DNA of 64,000 bases, from assembly GCA_036558905.1 (NCBI GenBank), contig DATBER010000148.1:1-64000 (forward strand), in the 5' to 3' direction. Within the stretch, counting starts at the first letter, position 1. Each line of letters starts with the position of its first letter. Source of the stretch: DASXRA01 sp036558905 (GTDB lineage Bacteria; Actinomycetota; Actinomycetes; Mycobacteriales; Jatrophihabitantaceae). The position numbers and the translations under genes are program-made. This document shows positions 7,826 through 15,908 of this stretch, one piece after another. The notes beneath the pieces are model-generated. The model had not been told where the DNA came from, did no database searches, and saw nothing but the letters and a program-made list of their open reading frames with translations.

Positions 7826-9000
7826 GGTTCCTGACCGCGCGCGTGCGCCTGACCGTCCTGTTCGGGCTGCTCTTCCTGGTGGCCGGCGGCGCGCTGCTCA
7901 CCATCGACTACCTGCTCGTGCACCAACGCCTGGCCGGGCACCGCACCGGGCCGACGACCGTGTACGTCTTCCCGACCGAGAGCAAGAAGGCCGCGCTGGC
8001 CAACGGCGACGTCGCCAAGAACGCGCTCATCGACACCAAGGACCTCCGCCTGCCGAACGGGCAGACGCTCGCCGAGTACCAGCAGAGCGTCAAGCGGGAG
8101 GCGGCCCGGGTTGCTGAGCGGCAGCTCTTGGAACAGTCGGGCATCGCGCTGGGCGTCGCGCTCGTTCTCGTGGCCGGGCTCGGCTACCTGATGGCCGGCC
8201 GGGTGCTGCGTCCGGTGCACGCCGTGTCGGCCGCGGCGCGGCGCATCCGGGCCAATGCCCTGCACGAGCGGATCCCGGTGAGCGGTCCACCGGACGAGAT
8301 GCGCGAGCTGGCCGAGACCGTCAACGACATGCTGGTCCGCCTGGACGCGTCGTTCGCCGCGCAGCGCGACTTCATCGCGAACGCCAGCCACGAGTTGCGC
8401 ACCCCGATCACGACGCAGCGCGCGCTCGTCGAGGTGGCCGCGTCCGAGCCACGACCGGGCCCGGCCCTGCTGGCCGCGACGCCGACGATGCTGGCCAGCC
8501 TCGACCAGCAGGAGCAACTGGTCGACGGGCTGATCACCCTGGCCCAGGCCGACCACGCCAGCGGACCGCGCGTGCCGGTGCCGGTCCACGAGATCGCCCG
8601 GGACGTGCTCGACAACGCCGCGGCCGAGGCCGAGTCCCGGGCGATCGGCGTCGACGCGCAGCTGCGACCGGTCGTGGTATCAGGCGACCCGATCCTGCTC
8701 GAGATCATGATCACCAACCTGGTGCGCAACGCCATCCGGCACAACGTCGACGGCGGCGCGCTGACCCTGCGCCTCGCGGACGACCGGCTCACCGTCAGCA
8801 ACGACGGGGCCGTCTACGAGACGGAGCGCGTCGCCGAGCTGGTCGAGCCGTTCCGCCGGGGCGAGGTCGACCGGGTCACCAGCGAAGGCAGCGGATTGGG
8901 GCTGGCCATCGTTGCGTCCGTGGCCCGGGCGCACCAGGCCGACCTGACGCTGCAGGCCCGCCCCGGGGGCGGTCTGGCCGTGCAGGTGCGCTTCGGCTGA
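7822..9000 (+). CDS. Sensor histidine kinase
   Basis: The 392-residue membrane kinase has two membrane segments (about residues 8-30 and 108-130) flanking an extracytoplasmic loop of about 75 residues. A HAMP linker (GRVLRPVHAVSAAARRI) follows, then a HisKA domain with phospho-acceptor His190 in NASHELRTPI. The HATPase domain shows N-box NLVRNAIRHN and G-box GSGLGLAIV. It is translationally coupled to the response regulator. The signal is unknown; divergence from an export operon suggests a cell-envelope or antimicrobial stress input. Its stop codon abuts the stop of the convergent gene. Confidence 0.95.
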   Translation: MRFLTARVRLTVLFGLLFLVAGGALLTIDYLLVHQRLAGHRTGPTTVYVFPTESKKAALANGDVAKNALIDTKDLRLPNGQTLAEYQQSVKREAARVAERQLLEQSGIALGVALVLVAGLGYLMAGRVLRPVHAVSAAARRIRANALHERIPVSGPPDEMRELAETVNDMLVRLDASFAAQRDFIANASHELRTPITTQRALVEVAASEPRPGPALLAATPTMLASLDQQEQLVDGLITLAQADHASGPRVPVPVHEIARDVLDNAAAEAESRAIGVDAQLRPVVVSGDPILLEIMITNLVRNAIRHNVDGGALTLRLADDRLTVSNDGAVYETERVAELVEPFRRGEVDRVTSEGSGLGLAIVASVARAHQADLTLQARPGGGLAVQVRFG

Positions 9001-9723
9001 CTACCGGCGCACCCGGATCCGCTGCCAGAGGTCGGCCACGTCCTGATCCCCGGCTACCTCGACGCCGGCCGGGCGATTCCACAGCCAGAGGTACAGGTCG
9101 GACGCGCTGCCACTGACGGTCGCGTCGGCGCGGTCGGCTCCGGGGTTGGCGCGGACGCCGTCCGGGGCCAGCGTGACGGTCAGCCCTTCGGCGTCGTCCG
9201 GACGCAGGGCCAGTGTGCGTGGCGCGTCGACGTGGCGGAACGAACGCCGAAGGGTGGCGAAGTCGTTGACCACCTCGTCGATGCCGTCGGCGGCGAACTC
9301 GACCGGGAACGGTGTGATCGCCCCGGCCGCCGACTCGACGTCGGCCCGGTGGATCGCCGTCTCGTGCGCCTGGCGGCGGGCCCAGAAGGCGCGCGGCGAC
9401 GCGGCGGGCAGGAGTGTGTAGCACTGCAGGTCCGGGTCGGCCGATCGCAGCGTGTCGACCAGAGCGGCGTGCCCTTCGCGGAACCACTCGACCGGATCGC
9501 GCGATCCGGGCTGGTCCAGATCCTGCCCGGGCGGCGTCGGGTCGTGGTCGAGCCGGTCGCGCACGATCGAGGCGGCCCAGCGGTGCACGCCGCCGGTGTG
9601 CGTCACCACGTCGCGGACCGTCCACCCCGGACACGGCGGTATGTCGGCGTCCAGGTCGGTGGTCGCGTCAGCCAGGCGGCGGCCGTCCCGTTCGAGCTGA
9701 GCCAGGTGCCCGGCGATCTCCAT
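9001..9723 (-). CDS. Maleylpyruvate isomerase family, mycothiol-dependent-type enzyme
   Basis: The 240-residue protein begins MEIAGHLAQLERDGRRLADA. It shows the DinB/MDMPI-N helical-bundle pattern: CPGWTVRDVVTHTGGVHRWA with a metal-ligand His, and a second ligand region RRQAHETAIHRADVE. The C-terminal half (LRPDDAEGLTVTLAPDGV, then GSASDLYLWLWNR) is the MDMPI C-terminal domain. Members use mycothiol as cofactor or as an S-transfer substrate; the actual substrate here is unknown. Confidence 0.88.
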   Translation of the reverse strand: MEIAGHLAQLERDGRRLADATTDLDADIPPCPGWTVRDVVTHTGGVHRWAASIVRDRLDHDPTPPGQDLDQPGSRDPVEWFREGHAALVDTLRSADPDLQCYTLLPAASPRAFWARRQAHETAIHRADVESAAGAITPFPVEFAADGIDEVVNDFATLRRSFRHVDAPRTLALRPDDAEGLTVTLAPDGVRANPGADRADATVSGSASDLYLWLWNRPAGVEVAGDQDVADLWQRIRVRR

Positions 9724-9880
9724 GGCTGAATTCTGCCGACCGGTTTCGCGGTGGACAATTCGACGCCGGGGCGCGCCCACCTCAGCACCTGACCGTGCCG
9801 CGATGGGACTGGGTGGTCGGCGCCAAACCGGTTCGCGCATCTCGGCCCTCCGGGGCAACGAGAACGAGGAGGCACCAGTC

Positions 9881-10123
9881 GTGACCTTGCCCGAGCCCGG
9901 CGAGACGGTCAGCTTCGCCGCCCACATCAAGCCGCTCTTCCGCCCGCTGGACCGTCAGTCGATGAGCTTCGCCCTCGACCTGTGGAAGTACGCCGACGTC
10001 AGCCAGCACGCCGACGCGATCCTCGAACGGCTGGACGACGGGACCATGCCGTGCGACGGGCCGTGGTCGGACGAGCAGGTCGAGACGTTCCGCACCTGGG
10101 TCGAGTCGGGCAAGGCCGAGTGA
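9881..10123 (+). CDS. Small conserved protein of unknown function (80 residues)
   Basis: The product starts at a GTG preceded eight bases upstream by GAGGAGG and begins MTLPEPGETVSFAAHIKPLF. It continues with the patterns FRPLDRQSMSFALDLWKY and GTMPCDGPWSDEQVETFRTW. The C-terminal part resembles the tail of a cytochrome-c-like fold (GTMPCDGPW...FRxWVESG), but there is no CXXCH haem motif. I recall similar small proteins in other actinobacteria without an assigned function. It is divergent from the MDMPI-like gene and convergent with ilvE. Confidence 0.75.
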   Translation: MTLPEPGETVSFAAHIKPLFRPLDRQSMSFALDLWKYADVSQHADAILERLDDGTMPCDGPWSDEQVETFRTWVESGKAE

Positions 10124-10151
10124 CCGATCCGGCCGGGCCGGCGGTGCTCGA

Positions 10152-11240
10152 TCAGACCAGCTTGTGCATCCAGCCGTGCGGATCCGGCGCGTGGCCGGTC
10201 TGCAGGTCGAGCAGCGCCTTGCGCAGCTGCGTGCTGATCGGACCGGGTCGGCCGTCGCCGACCGTCCACTCACCGTCGGCGCTGCGCACCTCGCCGATCG
10301 GCGTGATGACCGCGGCGGTGCCACAGCCGAACACTTCGGTTATGCCACCGGAGGCCGTCTCGGCCCGCCACTCGTCGATGGAGATCCGGCCCTCCTCGAC
10401 CGAGTAGCCGAGATCCTTGGCCATGGTGAGGAGCGTGTCGCGGACGACGCCGGGCAGCAGCGTGCCGGTCAGGGCCGGCGTCATGATGCGCGCCGACGAC
10501 CCCGAGCCGTACACGAAGTACATGTTGTTGGTGCCCATCTCCTCGACCCAGCGGTGCTCGACGGCGTCGAGCCACACCACCTGGTCGCAGCCCTTCTGGG
10601 CAGCCTGGGCCTGGGCGACGAGCGAGGCCGCGTAGTTGCCGCCGGTCTTGGCCTCGCCGGTACCGCCGGGCGCGGCGCGCGTGTACTCGGTCGACAGCCA
10701 CACCTTGACCGGCGCCACGCCGCCCGGGAAGTAGTTGCCGGCCGGCGAGGCGATGAGCAGGTAGGTGGCTGTGTTGGACGGGCGCACGCCCAGACCCACC
10801 TCAGTGGCGAACATGAACGGCCGCAGGTACAGCGACTCCTCGTCCTGGGTGGGCACCCAGTCCTGGTCGATCTCGACCAATGCGCGCAGCGACTCGAGGA
10901 ACAGCTCGGTCGGCAACTCGGGCATACCCATGCGACGGGCCGAACGCTGGAATCGTTCGGCGTTGGCGTCGGGGCGGAACGACGCGATCGACCCGTCGGC
11001 CTGGCGGTAGGCCTTGAGGCCCTCGAAGACCTCCTGGCCGTAATGCAGTACGACCGTCGCCGGGTCGAGGCTGAGCGGACCGTAGGGCAGTACCGCGCCC
11101 TCGCTCCAGCCGTCCGCTGCGGTCCAGTCGATGCGGACCAGGTGATCGGTCATGTACTTGCCGAACCCCGGCTCGACGAGCATCTCCGCGCGCTGCTCCG
11201 CACTGACCGGATCGGGGTTGCGCTGCACCGTGAACGCCAT
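10152..11240 (-). CDS. ilvE: Branched-chain amino acid aminotransferase
   Basis: The 362-residue fold-type IV PLP enzyme transfers the amino group between glutamate and the 2-oxo acids of Leu, Ile and Val. Visible hallmarks are YGQEVFEGLKAYR near residue 68, the Schiff-base Lys198 in GEAKTGGNYAAS, WLDAVEHRWVEEMGTNNMYF, and the C-terminal EVFGCGTAAVITPIG. Length matches the actinobacterial IlvE. It lies 50 bases downstream of a hydrolase gene on the same strand, but functional linkage is not evident. Confidence 0.96.
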   Translation of the reverse strand: MAFTVQRNPDPVSAEQRAEMLVEPGFGKYMTDHLVRIDWTAADGWSEGAVLPYGPLSLDPATVVLHYGQEVFEGLKAYRQADGSIASFRPDANAERFQRSARRMGMPELPTELFLESLRALVEIDQDWVPTQDEESLYLRPFMFATEVGLGVRPSNTATYLLIASPAGNYFPGGVAPVKVWLSTEYTRAAPGGTGEAKTGGNYAASLVAQAQAAQKGCDQVVWLDAVEHRWVEEMGTNNMYFVYGSGSSARIMTPALTGTLLPGVVRDTLLTMAKDLGYSVEEGRISIDEWRAETASGGITEVFGCGTAAVITPIGEVRSADGEWTVGDGRPGPISTQLRKALLDLQTGHAPDPHGWMHKLV

Positions 11241-11290
11241 AGTTGGTCATCCTAGTAATCGCGCCGAAGGACGGCACCGGCCATTTCGGG

Positions 11291-12073
11291 TCAGCTGGCG
11301 AAATCGCGGATCGCCCCGGCCAGCTGATCCGGGGCCGTCTCGTTGGCAGTGTGGCCCTGACCGGGCAATTCGACCAGATCGGCGTCGGGCAGCGCCGCGA
11401 CGATCGACTCGGCGGCCGGGCGCATGTACTCGGCGCTGGTGGTGCCGACGAGCAGGCGCACCGGCACGGTGACCTTGCCGAGCCGGTCGAGTACGTCGGT
11501 GCGCTGCACGCACTCGAGCTCGCGCGAGATGAGCGGGGCGTTGGCCAGCAAGGCCGACCACGCCTTCGTCTTGCGCATGGCCGGGACGGTGTCCGGCGCC
11601 AGCCGCAGCGCGTCGAGCAGGAACGTCGACAGCACGCCGTCGTCGTCGCCGGTGGCCGCCAACTTGCGCAGCCGATCCAGCAGGCCGGCCCGCGCGACCC
11701 GGTGCGCCGGAGTCGGCATCGGCGGTTCGTACAGGAACATCCGTCCGACGGCGTCGCTGATCAGGGCGGCCTCGAGCGCGCAGCGAGCGCCGTAGGAGTG
11801 GCCCACCACGTAGACGTCGCGCCCGACCGCCTCGACGACGGCGGCCACGTCCTCGGCTTCGCGGACGATGTCGTAGGGCAGGTGCTCGGCGAGGGACAGC
11901 CCGCGACCGCGGCGGTCCATGGTGTGGACGGTGAACCGATCGGCCAGCCGGCGACGCACGCCGTTCCAGGCGCGGCGGTCGAGGGCGGTGCCGTGCACGA
12001 GCAGGATCGGCGGGCCGCTGCCGATCGTGGTCCAGCCGATGGTGCTGCCGTCGGCCGAGCGAACCTCGCTCAC
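11291..12073 (-). CDS. Alpha/beta hydrolase
   Basis: The 260-residue hydrolase has the oxyanion-hole motif LLVHGTALDRRAW, the nucleophile elbow VVGHSYGAR with Ser93, an Asp in the C-terminal strand region RLLVGTTSAEYMRPA, and the catalytic His in PGQGHTANE. The GTG start overlaps the stop of the upstream TetR gene (GTGA), so the two are coupled. The same frame stays open into the TetR gene, but the conserved domain begins at this GTG. The substrate is unknown; the neighbourhood of a flavin monooxygenase suggests ester or lactone hydrolysis. Confidence 0.9.
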   Translation of the reverse strand: MSEVRSADGSTIGWTTIGSGPPILLVHGTALDRRAWNGVRRRLADRFTVHTMDRRGRGLSLAEHLPYDIVREAEDVAAVVEAVGRDVYVVGHSYGARCALEAALISDAVGRMFLYEPPMPTPAHRVARAGLLDRLRKLAATGDDDGVLSTFLLDALRLAPDTVPAMRKTKAWSALLANAPLISRELECVQRTDVLDRLGKVTVPVRLLVGTTSAEYMRPAAESIVAALPDADLVELPGQGHTANETAPDQLAGAIRDFAS

Positions 12074-12678
12074 GACAGGTCCCGCAGCCACTGCGGGTCG
12101 ACGTTGAGGACGACGCCGGGCAGCGCGTTGGCCAGCAGGCTCAGCAACTCGGGCCGGGGGAGCGGCTCGTCGGCGCCCAGCCAGCTGACCACCACTTCCT
12201 CGCAGAACGCGACCCAACCGCGGACGGCCAGCTCGGTGCCGGATCCGCTCGGCAGGCCCAGCACGTCCAGGTTCTTCAGCACCCGGTTGGCCAGCTCGGT
12301 GCGCGTCTCGTGCGACACCTGGCGCACGTCGGCGTCGCCGCTGGCCGCGCCCCGGACGAGGGACACGTACACGTCGCGGTTCTCGGTGACGTAGTCGACG
12401 TAGGCGCCGAGCGAGGTCGTCAGCTGGTCGAGCGGCGGCAGGCCCGGATCCGGCTCGGTCCGCTCGATCAGCTCGCGGGCGCAGGCGCGCACCACCTCGA
12501 GGTGGAACTCCTGCTTGGACCGGAAGTAGTGGAACAGCAGCCCCCGGGAGATGCCGGCCTGGTCGGCGAGGTCCTCGACGGAGAGGTCCTCCAGCGTGCG
12601 GGTGGCCAGCATCTGCACGCCGAGCTCGATGAGCTGAGCCCGCCGCGCGTCGGGGCTGAGCCGCACCCGCTTCGCCAT
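12070..12678 (-). CDS. TetR-family transcriptional regulator
   Basis: The 202-residue regulator has the N-terminal TetR helix-turn-helix (ARRAQLIELGVQMLATRTLE, then LADQAGISRGLLFHYFRSKQ) followed by an all-helical ligand-binding domain. It is translationally coupled to an alpha/beta hydrolase and divergent from the flavin monooxygenase-SDR-esterase operon. An imperfect inverted repeat lies in the 67-bp gap. It probably controls both directions; the ligand is unknown. Confidence 0.93.
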   Translation of the reverse strand: MAKRVRLSPDARRAQLIELGVQMLATRTLEDLSVEDLADQAGISRGLLFHYFRSKQEFHLEVVRACARELIERTEPDPGLPPLDQLTTSLGAYVDYVTENRDVYVSLVRGAASGDADVRQVSHETRTELANRVLKNLDVLGLPSGSGTELAVRGWVAFCEEVVVSWLGADEPLPRPELLSLLANALPGVVLNVDPQWLRDLS

Positions 12679-12709
12679 GCGTCCTATTGAACCACGGTCA
12701 GCAAACTAT

Positions 12710-12726
12710 TGACTGGCGTTCAGTTA
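12710..12726. promoter_or_regulatory. Candidate TetR operator / promoter in the divergent gap
   Basis: TGACTG and CAGTTA form an imperfect inverted repeat (five of six positions) around GCGTT. The left arm lies within a possible -35 element TTGACT (12709-12714) for the monooxygenase operon. The -10 is not clear. This is a weak call based on position. Confidence 0.3.
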
Positions 12727-12745
12727 GCTGGTTACCGTTGCCGGC

Positions 12746-14215
12746 ATGAGAGATGTCGAGGTCCTCGTCGCCGGCGGCGGATTCTCCGGACTCGGCGCGG
12801 CCATCAAGCTGACCCGCGCCGGCCGGCGCGACTTCGTCGTGATCGAGCGGGGCAGCGAGGTCGGCGGCACCTGGCGCGACAACACCTATCCGGGCGCGGC
12901 CTGCGATGTGCCCTCGCACCTGTACTCCTATTCGTTCGAGCTCAACCCGAACTGGTCGCGCTCGTTCTCGGACGGGTGGGAGATCCAGCAGTACCTGCGC
13001 GGCGTCGCGGCCAAGTACCGGGTGCTGGACAAGTTCATGTTCGACTGCGAGCTGCTGTCGGCGTACTGGGACGCGGCCACCCGGCGCTGGATGGTCGAGA
13101 CGTCGCGCGGCGAGTACAGCGCCAAGGTGTTCGTCAGCGCGATCGGGGCGCTGTGCGAACCGGCATTGCCGGACATCAAGGGCATCGACACGTTCACGGG
13201 CGAGATCTTCCACTCGGCCCGGTGGAACCACGAGGTGGACCTGGCCGGCCAGCGGGTCGCCCTGATCGGCACCGGGGCGTCGGCCATCCAGATCGGCCCG
13301 GAGATCGCGCCGAAGGTCTCGCACCTGGACGTCTACCAGCGGACGGCGCCGTGGATCGTCCCGCGCCGCGACCGCACCTACCCGAAGTTGGAATCCCTTG
13401 CGTACAAGCACATTCCGGGATTGCAGCGGCTGGCCCGCACGCTGATCTACTGTGGCCGCGAGACGTTCGTCTTCGGCTTCGCGATCAACCCTCGGCTCAC
13501 GGCGCCGGCCCGCAAGCTGGCGCTGGGCAACATCGCTCGCGGGGTGAAAGATCCGGCGCTGCGCCGGGCGGTGACCCCGAACTTCCAGATCGGCTGCAAG
13601 CGCATCCTGTTGTCGAACGACTGGTACCCGATGCTCGAGCGCCCCGACGTCGACCTCGTCACCGACGGTATCGCCGAGCTCCGCGGCGACACGATCGTCA
13701 GCGCCGACGGCACCGAGCGCCAGGTCGACGCCATCGTCGTGGCCACCGGCTTCCACGTCACCGATTCGCCGGCCTACGACAAGATCAAGGGCGCCGACGG
13801 CCGCACGATCGGCGAGGTATGGCGGGCCGAGGGCATGCAGGCCTACAAGGGTTCGACGCTGGCCGGCTTCCCGAACCTGTTCTTCCTCATCGGGCCGAAC
13901 ACCGCGCTGGGCCACAACTCGATGGTGCTGATGATCGAGTCGCAGCTGAACTACCTGATGGACGCCTTGCGCACTATGGACGAGCACGGCCTGGCGACCC
14001 TCGAGGTCCGCCGCGAGGACCAGGAGAGCTACAACGCCCACCTGCAGAAGCGCATGGAGCGCACGATCTGGACGACGGGCGGCTGCGCGTCCTGGTACCT
14101 CGACGCACGCGGGCGCAACACCACGGTGTGGCCCGGGTTCACGTTCACGTTCCGGCAGCTGACCCGGCGCTTCGACCACGCGGCCTACGACAGCACGGCG
14201 GAGGCGGACGCATGA
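12746..14215 (+). CDS. Flavin-containing / Baeyer-Villiger-type monooxygenase
   Basis: The 489-residue enzyme has an N-terminal FAD Rossmann motif (VLVAGGGFSGLGAAIKL), the GGTWRDNTYPGAACDVPSHL segment typical of class B flavoprotein monooxygenases, and a fingerprint-like FTGEIFHSARWNH near residue 150. An NADPH Rossmann motif (VALIGTGASAIQI) follows, then ATGFHVTDSP. It uses NADPH and O2 to oxygenate a ketone or soft nucleophile; the substrate is not predictable. It is the first gene of a coupled operon with an SDR and an esterase, a set like the mymA (Rv3083)-lipR-sadH genes of mycobacteria. Confidence 0.92.
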   Translation: MRDVEVLVAGGGFSGLGAAIKLTRAGRRDFVVIERGSEVGGTWRDNTYPGAACDVPSHLYSYSFELNPNWSRSFSDGWEIQQYLRGVAAKYRVLDKFMFDCELLSAYWDAATRRWMVETSRGEYSAKVFVSAIGALCEPALPDIKGIDTFTGEIFHSARWNHEVDLAGQRVALIGTGASAIQIGPEIAPKVSHLDVYQRTAPWIVPRRDRTYPKLESLAYKHIPGLQRLARTLIYCGRETFVFGFAINPRLTAPARKLALGNIARGVKDPALRRAVTPNFQIGCKRILLSNDWYPMLERPDVDLVTDGIAELRGDTIVSADGTERQVDAIVVATGFHVTDSPAYDKIKGADGRTIGEVWRAEGMQAYKGSTLAGFPNLFFLIGPNTALGHNSMVLMIESQLNYLMDALRTMDEHGLATLEVRREDQESYNAHLQKRMERTIWTTGGCASWYLDARGRNTTVWPGFTFTFRQLTRRFDHAAYDSTAEADA

Positions 14216-15024
14216 GCCGGTTCAGCGGGCGGACCGCGGTGATCACAGGTGCCGGGTCGGGCATCGGCCGGGCGCTCGCGTACGACCTGGCCGGCCGGGG
14301 TGCGACGCTGGCGCTGTCCGATGTGGACGATGCCGGGCTGACCGAGACCGTGAAGCGAGCCGAGGAGCTGGGCGCCCGGGTGCGCGGCGATGTCCTCGAC
14401 GTCAGCGATCGCGCGTCCGTGCTGGCGTACGCGGACACGTTCGACGAGGTCCAGCTGGTGATCAACAACGCCGGCATCGCGTTCACCGGCGACATCGCCG
14501 AGATGACCTTCGCCGACATCGAACGGGTCATGGACGTCGACTTCTGGGGTGTCGTCAACGGCACCAAGGCTTTCTTGCCGCGCCTGATCGCCTCGGGCGA
14601 CGGCACGCTCGTGAACCTGTCGTCGGTCTTCGGCCTGTTCAGCGTGCCGTCGCAGGGCGCCTACAACTCGGCCAAGTTCGCGGTGCGCGGGTTCACCGAG
14701 GCGCTGCGCCAGGAGATGCTGGTGGCCGGCCATCCGGTGCGCGTGGTGTGCGTGCACCCGGGCGGCATCAAGACCGCGATCGCCCGCAACGCCGGGGCCG
14801 TGCCGGGACGCGACGCCGTCGCCCTCGGCGTGTTCTTCGACGAGCGGCTGGCCAAGACGTCGGCCGAACGGGCGGCGCGCACCATCCTCGACGGCGCCGA
14901 ACGGGGCCGGGCCCGGGTGCTGGTCGGCGCGGACGCCCGGGTGCTCGACCTCCTGATCCGGGTGGGCGGCTCGGCCTATCAACGCTTCGGGGCCGGCTTC
15001 GCCAGGCGGCTGGCGCCGAGGTGA
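14212..15024 (+). CDS. Short-chain dehydrogenase/reductase
   Basis: The 270-residue SDR has the cofactor motif TGAGSGIGRALA, the Asp of LSDVDDAG that favours NAD(H), the NNAGIAF motif, catalytic Ser in NLSSVFGLF and the YNSAK active-site Tyr/Lys. The ATG overlaps the stop of the monooxygenase gene (ATGA). A role in oxidising or reducing the alcohol/ketone partner of the monooxygenase is likely by context. The C-terminal region about residues 185-245 resembles mycobacterial SadH-type SDRs. Confidence 0.93.
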   Translation: MSRFSGRTAVITGAGSGIGRALAYDLAGRGATLALSDVDDAGLTETVKRAEELGARVRGDVLDVSDRASVLAYADTFDEVQLVINNAGIAFTGDIAEMTFADIERVMDVDFWGVVNGTKAFLPRLIASGDGTLVNLSSVFGLFSVPSQGAYNSAKFAVRGFTEALRQEMLVAGHPVRVVCVHPGGIKTAIARNAGAVPGRDAVALGVFFDERLAKTSAERAARTILDGAERGRARVLVGADARVLDLLIRVGGSAYQRFGAGFARRLAPR

Positions 15025-15908
15025 GGCCGCGTTACCTGCCGCGCCAGCTGGTCTTGGCCAACGCCGCGGCGTTCTACCGGGTCGCGTTCGACGCGCACGT
15101 CCCGTTCGGCGTACAGCGCCGGCTGCTCGAGACGGCGGCCCGCTCACAGCCGCTGCCGTCCGGGACGGTGCTGCGCCGCATCGTGCTGGGCGGGCGGCCG
15201 ACCGAGCGGATCACGGTCGGGGCAACCGTACGTCCGCGTACGGTCCTGTACCTGCACGGGGGTGGCTACACGACCTGCTCGCCGGCCACGCACCGGTCGC
15301 TGACCGCATTCCTCGCTCGCGAGGTTGGCGCCGAGGTGTACGTGCCGGCCTATCGGCTCGCGCCCGAACACCCCTATCCGGCGGCGGTGGACGACGCGGT
15401 CGCGGCCTACCGAGATCTCGGTCGTCCGGCCGCCGTCGTCGGCGACTCGGCCGGGGGCGGGCTGGCCGTGGCGACCGCACTGCGCCTTATGTCGCAGGGC
15501 CTACGTCCGCCGGCGCTGGCGTTGCTGTCGCCCTGGACCGATCCCGATGACGACGCGATGACCCGCCGGCGCGATGTGGTGGTGAACGTGCCGCAGGGGC
15601 GGCGCAGTGCGGCCGCCTATCGGGGCAACGCCGACCCGCACGATCCCGGCTACGCGCCGATGTACGCCGACCTCTCCGGACTACCGCCCACCCTGGTCCA
15701 CCTGGTGCCGGGCGAGTTGCTCTACGAGCAGGTGCTGCGCTTCGTCGACCGGTTGCGCGCCGCCGGCATCGACGTCACGCTGCGCGAGCTGCCCGGGCTT
15801 TGGCACAGCGCGCACACCCAGGCCGGCATCGTCCGCGAGGCGCGGGCCGCGGTCGCCGACGTCGGCGCCTTCCTGAGCGCCCACCTGCGCGCGGCGGGTG
15901 CCGCCTAG
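15021..15908 (+). CDS. Alpha/beta hydrolase of the hormone-sensitive-lipase family
   Basis: The 295-residue esterase shows the HSL signature HGGGYTTCSP near residue 79, the YRLAPEHPYPAAVDDAVAAY segment, the nucleophile GDSAGGGLA, an Asp in the C-terminal part and His in LPGLWHSAH. The GTG start overlaps the SDR stop codon. It is the third gene of the operon; by analogy to LipR in the mymA locus it may cleave the ester made by the Baeyer-Villiger step, which is an inference. Its end overlaps the convergent MaoC gene by four bases. Confidence 0.92.
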   Translation: MRPRYLPRQLVLANAAAFYRVAFDAHVPFGVQRRLLETAARSQPLPSGTVLRRIVLGGRPTERITVGATVRPRTVLYLHGGGYTTCSPATHRSLTAFLAREVGAEVYVPAYRLAPEHPYPAAVDDAVAAYRDLGRPAAVVGDSAGGGLAVATALRLMSQGLRPPALALLSPWTDPDDDAMTRRRDVVVNVPQGRRSAAAYRGNADPHDPGYAPMYADLSGLPPTLVHLVPGELLYEQVLRFVDRLRAAGIDVTLRELPGLWHSAHTQAGIVREARAAVADVGAFLSAHLRAAGAA

